Shown here: positions 1-5,059 of the stretch, piece after piece
How positions within the stretch are numbered: position 1 is the stretch's first letter
Layout of the letters: every line of letters begins with the position of its first letter
From: an uncultured Prevotella sp.
GTDB taxonomy: Bacteria; Bacteroidota; Bacteroidia; Bacteroidales; Bacteroidaceae
Direction: 5' to 3'
Assembly (NCBI GenBank): GCA_934281565.1
Contig: CAKQXI010000032.1
Coordinates: 1-20,396, forward strand
Length of the DNA stretch: 20,396 nucleotides
Translations under genes and position numbers: made by a program
The notes under the pieces: generated by a model
Told to the model about the DNA's origin: nothing
Database searches by the model: none
The model's input: the letters and a program-made list of their open reading frames with translations, nothing else

Positions 1-92
1 GATAGGTTTCTTGACACCTACAGAAGTGATTTCAAAATATTCTTATTAACTTTGCACTTGCTTCTGGAATCCGCCTTTTCGTATCTTTTCGT

Positions 93-120
93 TAAATAAT
101 AGTAAAATAGTTATTATTTA
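93..120. repeat. 9-bp inverted repeat upstream of hicA
   Basis: Arms TAAATAATA (93-101) and TATTATTTA (112-120) are perfect inverted copies around a 10-bp spacer. The spacer region carries TAGTAAAAT, which occurs again inside the palindrome at 142-157. It could be a second, upstream operator for the same repressor. The region is very AT-rich, so chance is possible. Confidence 0.4.
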
Positions 121-130
121 TGCGAAAATA

Positions 131-162
131 TTTGATGATTAGTAGTAAAATTACTACCTTTG
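131..162 (+). promoter_or_regulatory. Bacteroidetes-type promoter of hicA
   Basis: TTTG (131-134), a 20-bp spacer and TACCTTTG (155-162) match the Bacteroidetes primary sigma consensus (TTTG / TAnnTTTG) exactly. Transcription would start near 167-170, about 20 nt before the hicA start. Confidence 0.75.
142..157. promoter_or_regulatory. Palindromic operator candidate over the hicA promoter
   Basis: GTAGTAA and TTACTAC are perfect 7-bp arms around AA. The right arm overlaps the first bases of the -7 box, so a bound repressor would block RNA polymerase. HicB antitoxins with a DNA-binding C-terminus commonly repress their own operon, and the HicB here has an HTH-like C-terminus. That HicB binds this site is inference. 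Confidence 0.5.
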
Positions 163-190
163 CAGTGTTGAAATCAATAAACAGCGATCT

Positions 191-388
191 ATGAAAACAG
201 TTAAAGTGAGTAAGATCCTTAGGGTCTTAAAGAAAGACGGTTGGGTAAAAGACCGTCAGAAGGGAAGTCACCGACAATTCGTCCACCCCACCAAAAAGGG
301 GACGGTTACCGTCAACGGTGGAGATAACGATGACGTTTGGGGGTTCCTGCTTAAAAGCATCGAAGAGCAATCAGGGCTTGTGTTTTAA
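191..388 (+). CDS. hicA: HicA-family mRNA interferase toxin
   Basis: This 65-aa protein has the typical HicA (YcfA-like) layout: a short N-terminal helix, DGW at residues 16-18, then RQKGSHRQF with the presumed catalytic His27, then HPTKKGTVTV. HicA toxins have a double-stranded-RNA-binding-like fold and cleave mRNA when free of HicB. Length and motifs are normal for an active toxin. It is the first gene after the promoter at 131-162. The antitoxin follows after an unusually long gap of 118 nt. Toxin-first order is usual for hicAB. Such modules often sit on prophages, where they act in stability or phage exclusion. Confidence 0.9.
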   Translation: MKTVKVSKILRVLKKDGWVKDRQKGSHRQFVHPTKKGTVTVNGGDNDDVWGFLLKSIEEQSGLVF

Positions 389-390
389 CA

Positions 391-485
391 CAGCCCGCTC
401 TTCGGAGCTGATTCTGTTTCGCATAGCGCATTTATGGTTTTGACACTGAGCGATCTTGGCAAGAGCCTTGGTCGCTCCCTCAGTG
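391..485 (+). promoter_or_regulatory. Structured hicA-hicB spacer (two stem-loops)
   Basis: The first hairpin has GCTC (397-400), a TTCG tetraloop and GAGC (405-408) just after the hicA stop. The second is larger: CACTGA-GCGA (444-453) pairs with TCGC (472-475) and TCAGTG (480-485), leaving a 4-nt bulge. It ends 21 nt before the hicB start. A TTTG at 439-442 has only a poor -7 partner, so a separate hicB promoter is not supported. The stems could set the toxin:antitoxin ratio by termination, processing or translation; that is inference. Confidence 0.4.
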
Positions 486-506
486 GAAAAGTTAAATACT
501 AAAGAT

Positions 507-914
507 ATGAACAAGGTTATCATTGACACGGCTCGTACTGAGCAAGGATATAGTGCAGCGTGCAGCTTGCTCACCGGTTGGGTGGTTGCCTATAGTGGCG
601 ACTTCGAGGGATTCCGTGACTACGTGCAGGAGAGCATCGACTTCGAGATAGAGTGCGCCAAGGATAGAGGAACGGATTACCCTTCGGTATTCGATGGGGA
701 ATATGAGCTATCATTCAAGTTTGACGTTCGTTCGCTCCTGGAGTACTATCGTGGCATCTTCTCCTTTGCATCGCTCCAGCTCATCACGGGTATCAACCAA
801 AAACAGCTGGCGCACTATGCCTCTGGCATATCCAAGCCACGCCCGGCGCAAGCCGAGAAAATCGCCAATGGCTTGCACAGATTAGCTAACGAATTACAAA
901 TGGTCACTGTTTAA
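507..914 (+). CDS. hicB: HicB-family antitoxin with HTH domain
   Basis: This 135-aa protein starts with the usual HicB pattern (a basic strand, then ARTEQGYSAAC), a degraded RNase H-like fold that masks HicA. Around residues 55-80 is a linker. Residues about 90-130 (LQLITGINQKQLAHYASGI, then PRPAQAEKIANGLHRLA) form an XRE-like helix-turn-helix. The start at 507 is preferred over the in-frame ATG at 456 because family members begin at this point and the upstream residues lie over the structured spacer. The gene ends 87 nt before a strong terminator. Confidence 0.85.
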   Translation: MNKVIIDTARTEQGYSAACSLLTGWVVAYSGDFEGFRDYVQESIDFEIECAKDRGTDYPSVFDGEYELSFKFDVRSLLEYYRGIFSFASLQLITGINQKQLAHYASGISKPRPAQAEKIANGLHRLANELQMVTV

Positions 915-1000
915 GTTTTCAACAACAAGGCTTCTGACCAAAGCCAAACGGCAACCATGTACAGTTGGTTGTACTTCATAAAAATTAAATGAACTCTTGA

Positions 1001-1033
1001 GCCCCTGGTGCGTGAGCATCGGGGGCGTTTTTA
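1001..1033 (+). terminator. Intrinsic terminator after hicAB
   Basis: An 11-bp stem with G-T wobbles (1001-1011 with 1016-1026) closes a GTGA (GNRA) tetraloop and is followed by GTTTTTA. It is GC-rich in an AT-rich spacer. It may also stop minus-strand transcription from the small gene at 1062-1169, though the T-tract is on the + side only. Confidence 0.8.
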
Positions 1034-1061
1034 TTAAATCGGCAAATCACCATCATCCTCA

Positions 1062-1169
1062 CTATATTGAACGCAGCAAGACTGATGTCATAGCTACCAA
1101 AGAGACGATGGCGCAGATGATGTTCACTACCATGATGGCGATGTCCAGAGAGGTGTCTTTTTCTTCCAT
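1062..1169 (-). CDS. Possible 35-aa single-helix membrane peptide
   Basis: The minus strand reads MEEKD, then an almost unbroken hydrophobic helix (about residues 9-31), then a short basic end with an arginine. Acidic N-terminus, one membrane span and a basic end are typical of small bacterial membrane peptides. A weak promoter (-7 box TAATTTTG at 1197-1204 on the minus strand) lies about 30 nt upstream. The gene points toward the hicAB terminator. It fills most of the otherwise empty stretch 1034-1223. Short reading frames of this length occur by chance, so the call rests on the hydrophobic pattern and the promoter only. Possible roles include a type I toxin-like peptide or a phage membrane protein. 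Confidence 0.35.
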   Translation of the reverse strand: MEEKDTSLDIAIMVVNIICAIVSLVAMTSVLLRSI

Positions 1170-1196
1170 ACCTTATTATATTGCTAAATTCCACTG

Positions 1197-1204
1197 CAAA
1201 ATTA
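1197..1204 (-). promoter_or_regulatory. Weak minus-strand -7 box
   Basis: On the minus strand this reads TAATTTTG, matching TAnnTTTG, but no TTTG lies 19-20 bp upstream. It would start a transcript about 20 nt before the 35-aa peptide and is divergent from the promoter at 1224-1255. Confidence 0.25.
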
Positions 1205-1223
1205 ATAATTTTCCTCGAAATAT

Positions 1224-1255
1224 TTTGTCTATGTTGAAATAAAATCTTATCTTTG
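1224..1255 (+). promoter_or_regulatory. Promoter of the EVE-like gene
   Basis: TTTG (1224-1227), exactly 20 bp, then TATCTTTG (1248-1255): a full match to the Bacteroidetes consensus. The transcript would begin near 1260 and have a leader of about 120 nt. TTATC (1247-1251) and GATAA (1266-1270) form an inverted pair around the start point, also seen at two structural-gene promoters. Confidence 0.75.
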
Positions 1256-1335
1256 CGCAAGCAATGATAAACAATGATGCTTTCGCGATTCGGGCAGGTC
1301 TCGTGGATGCAAAATCAACGATATGCAACTGTAAT

Positions 1336-1380
1336 GGCTCGTGCTGAAGGACTGCCCTCTGGATGCGCGAGTCGTTTTTT
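1336..1380 (+). terminator. Terminator-like leader hairpin touching the start codon
   Basis: GGCTCGTGC (1336-1344) pairs with GCGCGAGTC (1365-1373), a 9-bp stem with wobbles, followed by GTTTTTT. The start codon ATG at 1383 lies 2 nt after the U-tract. An upstream GGGCAG (1292-1297) could pair with CTGCCC (1352-1357) in the loop, giving another fold. It may be an attenuator that limits read-through into the gene, or the end of a short RNA of about 115 nt. Confidence 0.55.
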
Positions 1381-1382
1381 AT

Positions 1383-2399
1383 ATGATTACGATAGAAAGA
1401 CTTAACGATTATGTCCAAAAGGTGCAGGTGACTACAGGCTACTGGATGGTCAGAACCATGGGTGGAGATTACTATGAGGAATACGACCGAAATGGTTTCG
1501 TTGGCATTGGATACAACCAAATCACACTACATGAAATAAATCAGCTTAATGCTGATTTCCACAAGGCAAACTTACAATTGAAAGGAAGGGTGAAAAGACT
1601 TTTTCCTAACATTCCACGTCCTGGTCATATCGCTTCACAGTTACTTAGGTTCTGTCGTGTCATCAAACCAGGCGACATCATTCTATTGCCTAGCCATTCC
1701 TCATCCAAGGTGAGCATTTGTAGAGTGACTGGTCCTGTTTATGACCAAGCTGATGCCAGAGAAGATAATGGCAGATGCCCTTTTGTCAAACGTTTGCCCA
1801 TCGAGATTATCAAACATACCACTCGCCTTGACCTGCCACCTAAGGCACAGCTCATGTTTAATTCTCGGCATCCCATATCAGACATATCAAACTATGCCCC
1901 ATATCTTGACAATGTCGTTTCAGACTTTTACAGCAAGGACGATGAGCTCCATGTCGTACTCAAGATAAATACGGATGACAATGTATCCACATCAGCTTTC
2001 TATGGGTTAGAGAAGATATTTGAGGTAGTTGATGGTTTTTGTCAGGAGCAACAGGTTCCTAGCCAAGTCAACGATGTTATCCTTAAAGTTCAAATGGAAT
2101 CTAGAGGAAGTCTTCATTTCATATCAGGAAATAAATCAAAGCTGTTTTTCGTGGCTTTTATCATATTGGCTATAAATGGCGGAGGTTTTAAGGTCGATTA
2201 CAAGGATCTACATATAAACCTATATACAGATGGTTTCGTTAAAAAACTCAGCGACTACATGGATCGCAAAGTTGACAGGGAGACCAAAGAGGCTATTAAA
2301 AACTCGCTCGACTCCCTTAAAATAGACACGCCGAAAGACTTTCAGGATGCTGCCATCGAACTGTATAAGGCGCAGAATGCAAATCGCAACAAGTATTAA
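1383..2399 (+). CDS. PUA/EVE-like domain protein with hydrophobic C-terminal segment; candidate defence gene
   Basis: The protein has 338 aa. Residues 21-45 (WMVRTMGGDYYEEY, then GFVGIGY) and 96-120 (KPGDIILLPS, then ICRVTGPVYDQ) resemble the PUA/EVE-like N-terminal module found before nuclease or other effector domains, as in Mrr-type restriction proteins. Such modules are thought to sense modified nucleic acid. I see no PD-(D/E)XK, HNH or PLD motif in the rest. Residues 236-268 contain MESRGSLHFI followed by a hydrophobic stretch (253-265) that could be a membrane span, then a charged helical tail. The layout of sensor plus membrane segment suggests an abortive-infection or superinfection-exclusion protein; this is inference. 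The start at 1383 is chosen because it follows the leader hairpin directly; an in-frame ATG-less extension upstream lies in the leader. It has its own promoter and no co-directional partner. Confidence 0.6.
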   Translation: MITIERLNDYVQKVQVTTGYWMVRTMGGDYYEEYDRNGFVGIGYNQITLHEINQLNADFHKANLQLKGRVKRLFPNIPRPGHIASQLLRFCRVIKPGDIILLPSHSSSKVSICRVTGPVYDQADAREDNGRCPFVKRLPIEIIKHTTRLDLPPKAQLMFNSRHPISDISNYAPYLDNVVSDFYSKDDELHVVLKINTDDNVSTSAFYGLEKIFEVVDGFCQEQQVPSQVNDVILKVQMESRGSLHFISGNKSKLFFVAFIILAINGGGFKVDYKDLHINLYTDGFVKKLSDYMDRKVDRETKEAIKNSLDSLKIDTPKDFQDAAIELYKAQNANRNKY

Positions 2400-2587
2400 G
2401 CTGGATAATAATAATAAGGTATAAGGAGAGAGGCTGCTATGATTCCCAGAATGATGGCAGTTTTTTTCTGTATGTTGGAGACTTGACCATTGGAAAGAGC
2501 AAACAGCATGTTCAGTACGCTTGACGTGATAAAATATATCAAGTAAAACGTGCAGCAAAATGCTAATATGTTTCTGATGATGTCCAT
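2396..2587 (-). CDS. Small two-helix membrane protein
   Basis: This 63-aa minus-strand protein has two hydrophobic helices, about residues 6-30 and 43-58, joined by a short loop with SNIQKK, and a tyrosine-rich end (PYYYYPA). It has a good promoter of its own at 2609-2639, with a leader of about 15 nt to the ATG at 2587; upstream in-frame starts lie before or inside the promoter. Its stop overlaps that of the EVE-like gene in the palindrome TTAA (2396-2399), so the two genes are convergent with no terminator between them. Antisense transcription of each into the other is likely. I do not recognise the family. A functional link to the neighbouring gene is possible but unproven. Confidence 0.65.
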   Translation of the reverse strand: MDIIRNILAFCCTFYLIYFITSSVLNMLFALSNGQVSNIQKKTAIILGIIAASLLIPYYYYPA

Positions 2588-2608
2588 AACTACAATTTTA
2601 TTCCGATG

Positions 2609-2639
2609 CAAATATAGTGATTTTTGACGAATAGACAAG
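2609..2639 (-). promoter_or_regulatory. Promoter of the small membrane protein
   Basis: On the minus strand: CTTG (2639-2636), a 19-bp spacer and TATATTTG (2616-2609). It fits the Bacteroidetes consensus with one -33 mismatch and is properly placed for the start at 2587. Confidence 0.65.
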
Positions 2640-2687
2640 CATTGAAGTGTTAAAAACTAATACCTTATAAAATTTTTTCCCTTTTTC

Positions 2688-2719
2688 CTTGGCGGTTCCA
2701 CTTTTTCTTCTTACCTTTG
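2688..2719 (+). promoter_or_regulatory. Promoter of the three-small-gene operon
   Basis: CTTG (2688-2691), 20 bp, TACCTTTG (2712-2719). The transcript would start around 2724, that is, within or just before the first copy of GGAATAAAGACGAT. Its leader to the gene at 2980 is about 255 nt long. Confidence 0.65.
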
Positions 2720-2724
2720 CCCTC

Positions 2725-2738
2725 GGAATAAAGACGAT
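2725..2738 (+). repeat. 14-bp leader motif, direct copy 1
   Basis: GGAATAAAGACGAT sits at the expected 5' end of the transcript. It recurs as an identical direct copy at 2961-2974 and as an exact inverted copy at 2902-2915. Flanking bases are not conserved, so the 14 bases are the unit. As DNA it could be an operator at the transcription start; as RNA it could pair with 2902-2915. Confidence 0.7.
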
Positions 2739-2769
2739 AGTGTATCTATCCGGCAGGGCGTCCGTTATC

Positions 2770-2799
2770 GCCTATGGCATCTCGCCGCAGGCTTTTTTT
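2770..2799 (+). terminator. Terminator-like leader hairpin
   Basis: GCCTATGGC (2770-2778) pairs with GCCGCAGGC (2784-2792) around the loop ATCTC, with one mismatch and one G-T pair. Seven T residues follow, running directly into an ATG at 2800. Premature stopping here would give an RNA of about 75 nt. Confidence 0.55.
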
Positions 2800-2882
2800 A
2801 TGCCTAAAGGTTACCATTTTCCCAGTTGGGGAAATATGGTTTTCCCATGATACATGGCGACTGCATGAACCGTAAGATTTGA
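2800..2882 (+). other. Two overlapping mini-ORFs in the leader
   Basis: The ATG at 2800 opens MPKGYHFPSWGNMVFP (stop 2848-2850). Its stop overlaps a second ATG at 2847 that opens an 11-aa frame, MIHGDCMNRKI, ending at 2882. The ATGA overlap is the arrangement used for coupled translation. They may act as leader peptides rather than as products. There is also a 33-codon frame from 2775 that begins in the hairpin. None is supported beyond position. Confidence 0.25.
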
Positions 2883-2901
2883 ATTGTCCTCCTGGATAGT
2901 C

Positions 2902-2974
2902 ATCGTCTTTATTCCAACGGGGAATGCAGCCGCCACCCTTTTGTACAATCGGCTGTTTATGGAATAAAGACGAT
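2902..2974 (+). repeat. Long inverted repeat / hairpin before the start at 2980
   Basis: ATCGTCTTTATTCC (2902-2915) and GGAATAAAGACGAT (2961-2974) are perfect 14-bp arms. Inside them CAGCCG and CGGCTG form a second stem. The right arm ends 5 nt before the ATG at 2980, so in RNA the fold would reach the ribosome landing zone. The left arm can alternatively pair with the copy at 2725-2738. Confidence 0.75.
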
Positions 2975-2979
2975 GCAAT

Positions 2980-3219
2980 ATGCAAAGTACATTGAACATC
3001 GATGCGCTTCAGGTGAGACCTGTTGGCATCAGCCTAAGGGAGGGATTGGCAACCCTCAAGTATGAGACCAAGCGACTCTTGAAGACCAAGAGCGAGACGA
3101 TGAGCTTCCTCTGCGAGGAGACCGTCACCTACGGCGACGTGGTGAAGACCTTCGTGGGCCTGGTCGTAGTGTTTGCCCTCATGGCAATAAGTGGACTTAT
3201 GGAAGGAGGGGAGTTATGA
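2980..3219 (+). CDS. Small protein with C-terminal membrane helix
   Basis: This 79-aa protein is of unknown function. The N-terminal two thirds are charged (LREGLATLKYETKRLLKTKSE), and residues about 54-73 (VVKTFVGLVVVFALMAISG) form one membrane helix with a short tail. The protein may be anchored with its N-terminal part in the cytoplasm. The start follows a long hairpin that may control translation. The stop overlaps the next gene by ATGA at 3216, so translation is likely coupled. I do not recognise the family; small proteins of this kind are common in control regions of Bacteroidales prophages. Confidence 0.6.
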   Translation: MQSTLNIDALQVRPVGISLREGLATLKYETKRLLKTKSETMSFLCEETVTYGDVVKTFVGLVVVFALMAISGLMEGGEL

Positions 3220-3548
3220 AAAGAAATAAGCAAATTGATGTCCTGTGCCTTAACCAGAAACGCAAGGATGCCCAAGTCTATATCATGCAGCGATGGTGGG
3301 AGCTTGATGCTCTTCACAAGGAACTGTTCCGTCTCACGCAAGAGGCTAAGGTGCAAGTAGGCTTCTGTACACAGCGACTGTCGCATACCTTGATTGAGCG
3401 GTATATCGTACAGTTGGATATGCTTTCACTACGAGTTTCAAGACAGATGTGCAAATATTCTGGCTGGGCTGCCCAGCTGGAGTATTGGATTAATATCTCC
3501 GTACAGGCTGAGGGGCGCATCGCAGAGCGACATTTTTCTAACAATTAA
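3216..3548 (+). CDS. Hypothetical protein, helical
   Basis: This 110-aa protein is mostly helical and basic, with several aromatic residues (MQRWWELDALHKELFRL, KYSGWAAQLEYW). It has no signal peptide, clear motif or membrane span. It overlaps the previous gene by 4 nt and is followed 12 nt later by the next, so the three small genes form one operon. The function is unknown. Confidence 0.55.
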   Translation: MKRNKQIDVLCLNQKRKDAQVYIMQRWWELDALHKELFRLTQEAKVQVGFCTQRLSHTLIERYIVQLDMLSLRVSRQMCKYSGWAAQLEYWINISVQAEGRIAERHFSNN

Positions 3549-3560
3549 AAAATAAGAACT

Positions 3561-3839
3561 ATGCAAGAAGACGATTACACAATGCGAGAGATTAACCAGT
3601 GCATGCTGGACGCATATTTTCATTTCCGTTCCAACCTGCCTCGCAAAGACGAGAATGGGCAGGAATACAAGAAGTGCTTCAAGACCACCGAGGTGATAGC
3701 AAGCGAGCTCGCCACCATGGCATCTGTGCCTTTTGAGGTCATAGTGACATATATGCTTGATCATGAATATCAGGTGGCCACGCAGCCAGACGGAACGGTG
3801 GCATGGGCCATCTGGGAAAAAGTGATGCCGGTTCTTTAA
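3561..3839 (+). CDS. Hypothetical small protein with HTH-like segment
   Basis: This 92-aa protein has a helical N-terminus, then TTEVIASELATMASVPFEVIVTYML, which could be a helix-turn-helix, and the end DHEYQVATQPDGTVAWAIW. The pattern of a short helix pair followed by G-Y-x-L/V-x-T-x-x-DGT-x-x-WAI occurs in small Bacteroidales phage proteins I recall, all without known function. A DNA-binding role is possible but not shown. It closes the operon; 156 nt of leader and promoters for the structural genes follow. Confidence 0.55.
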   Translation: MQEDDYTMREINQCMLDAYFHFRSNLPRKDENGQEYKKCFKTTEVIASELATMASVPFEVIVTYMLDHEYQVATQPDGTVAWAIWEKVMPVL

Positions 3840-3858
3840 GTTTTCTCATAATATAATA

Positions 3859-3889
3859 GTTGTGCTTTCAAAAGTTTTTAGTATCTTTA
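3859..3889 (+). promoter_or_regulatory. Upstream (weaker) promoter of the structural operon leader
   Basis: GTTG (3859-3862), 19 bp, TATCTTTA (3882-3889): each box has one mismatch to consensus. It would give a leader RNA that runs into the hairpin at 3916-3952. Confidence 0.45.
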
Positions 3890-3915
3890 CGGTACGAAAA
3901 ATCTTACAAGCTTGG

Positions 3916-3952
3916 CGGAGGGCTGCTCGTGAGGGTGGTTCTCCGTATTTTT
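3916..3952 (+). terminator. Terminator-like hairpin with GTGA loop
   Basis: CGGAGGGCTGCTC (3916-3928) pairs fully with GGGTGGTTCTCCG (3933-3945), 13 bp including several G-T pairs, around a GTGA (GNRA) tetraloop, followed by TATTTTT. The loop matches that of the hicAB terminator. Its T-run (3948-3951) also serves as the -33 box of the next promoter. Confidence 0.6.
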
Positions 3953-3979
3953 ATGTCCGTATCAGTCATGTTATCTTTG
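3948..3979 (+). promoter_or_regulatory. Proximal promoter of the structural operon
   Basis: TTTT (3948-3951), 20 bp, TATCTTTG (3972-3979). Transcription would begin about 10 nt before the ATG at 3996. TTATC (3971-3975) and GATAA (3990-3994) flank the start point. The same arrangement is seen before the gene at 9451. Confidence 0.65.
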
Positions 3980-3994
3980 CATCAAAAAAGATAA
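3953..3994 (+). other. Mini-ORF ending at the first structural gene
   Basis: The ATG at 3953 follows the U-tract directly and encodes MSVSVMLSLHQKR. Its stop (3992-3994) is one base from the ATG at 3996, as in translational coupling. Only transcripts from the upstream promoter would carry it. Confidence 0.25.
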
Positions 3995-3995
3995 T

Positions 3996-5057
3996 ATGAC
4001 AGTCAAATCATTGCCGTCGGGCAGTTGCTTCCTTTGTAACATTCCCGACATCCATATCCTCACATCCAAGTCGCGCTTGCTGGTTACCATCAAGCTTGGC
4101 GCCAAGTCCATCTACGAGGAGCTCCTCTATCCTGCGGATGGAGAAGTCTTGTTGTCGGACTTGTCGGACATCTTCCAGCCTTATGCCCGGCAACAGCTGG
4201 CTGTCGAGGCGTCCGTGTCTGTCATCGAGCAGTCCGTATCGGGGGACGATGGGGAAAATGTCGTGCAGGCAGACTCTAAGCAGGTCAACCTGAAAGTTTA
4301 TTATGCCGATGTATGTATCATGGGACAGGACTGTGAGGAGTTCATGCAAACTCACTTCCTTACTTTAATTCAGGATACCAAGACAACCGCCATCGGTCGC
4401 CTTGAGTACCTTCATTATATGGGCAAGGAAACTGCCACTGTCACTGTATACTATAGCGATGATACCTCCAAGGACTTCCCTGCCGTTGCCATTGGTGGCA
4501 ACGATGTCTATACCACCATTGATGTCTCGCCCTCACATTTTGAGACCAAGGGCAAGACACTCTCATATTTTGATGTCAAGGCTGGCTCACGCAGTCTCAC
4601 TTTTATCATGGACCAGGAGCGTCCGGATTGTGCGCCCATCCTGCTTTTTACCAACAGCTTTGGCTGTCAGGAGTTGCTCTATTGCCTTGGCAAGCATGAG
4701 GTCAACCCTGAGTATACCCGGGATGCTGCTTACATTGGTGGTCAGAAAATCAACTACCGCATCACTCAAACCCGTACTTTCAACGCAGATACAGGCTATC
4801 TCACCACCTCGATGGCAAACTGGGCGGAAGACCTCTTTAGTTCTGATGAGGTCTATCTGGTCAATATCATTGGCGGTTCGCCCGTAGTGGGCAAGCGGGT
4901 GACCATCACGGATTCTAAAAGTAAGCGGGATAACCTGTACGACACCATGCCACGTTACACTTTCAGCTACATCTATGCGCAGCGTCAGCAAAAGATTCTG
5001 GACTTGCAGCGAGGTGGGCGTATCTTCGACAACACATTCGACAATACATTCAACTGA
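3996..5057 (+). CDS. Conserved Bacteroidales phage structural protein, unknown function
   Basis: The protein has 353 aa, with no membrane span. It is rich in beta-strand patterns: residues 13-60 (LCNIPDIHILTSKSRLLVTI, then a PADGEVLLSDL turn), a middle with THFLTL and LGRLEYLHY-like elements, and a late part with FGCQELLYC, TRTFNADTGYL and NWAEDLF. It ends with the repeat-like IFDNTFDNTFN. I recall proteins with this end in Bacteroidales prophages, next to an 80-aa partner and a portal-like protein, without assigned role. A tail or adsorption-related beta-sandwich protein is my best guess. It opens the structural operon behind its own promoter and is followed after 2 nt by the next gene. Confidence 0.6.
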   Translation: MTVKSLPSGSCFLCNIPDIHILTSKSRLLVTIKLGAKSIYEELLYPADGEVLLSDLSDIFQPYARQQLAVEASVSVIEQSVSGDDGENVVQADSKQVNLKVYYADVCIMGQDCEEFMQTHFLTLIQDTKTTAIGRLEYLHYMGKETATVTVYYSDDTSKDFPAVAIGGNDVYTTIDVSPSHFETKGKTLSYFDVKAGSRSLTFIMDQERPDCAPILLFTNSFGCQELLYCLGKHEVNPEYTRDAAYIGGQKINYRITQTRTFNADTGYLTTSMANWAEDLFSSDEVYLVNIIGGSPVVGKRVTITDSKSKRDNLYDTMPRYTFSYIYAQRQQKILDLQRGGRIFDNTFDNTFN

Positions 5058-5059
5058 TA

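Noticed and set aside
47..54. TAACTTTG, a -7-like box near the left edge
   Set aside because: No TTTG-like -33 box 19-20 bp upstream, and a better promoter lies between it and hicA.
439..470. Separate hicB promoter (TTTG at 439, GAGCCTTG at 463)
   Set aside because: The -7 box has two key mismatches and the bases are involved in a hairpin.
2746..2985. Minus-strand frames of 79 and 62 codons across the leader
   Set aside because: They run through the hairpin and inverted repeat, lack a promoter and have no family-like motif; RNA structure explains the region better.
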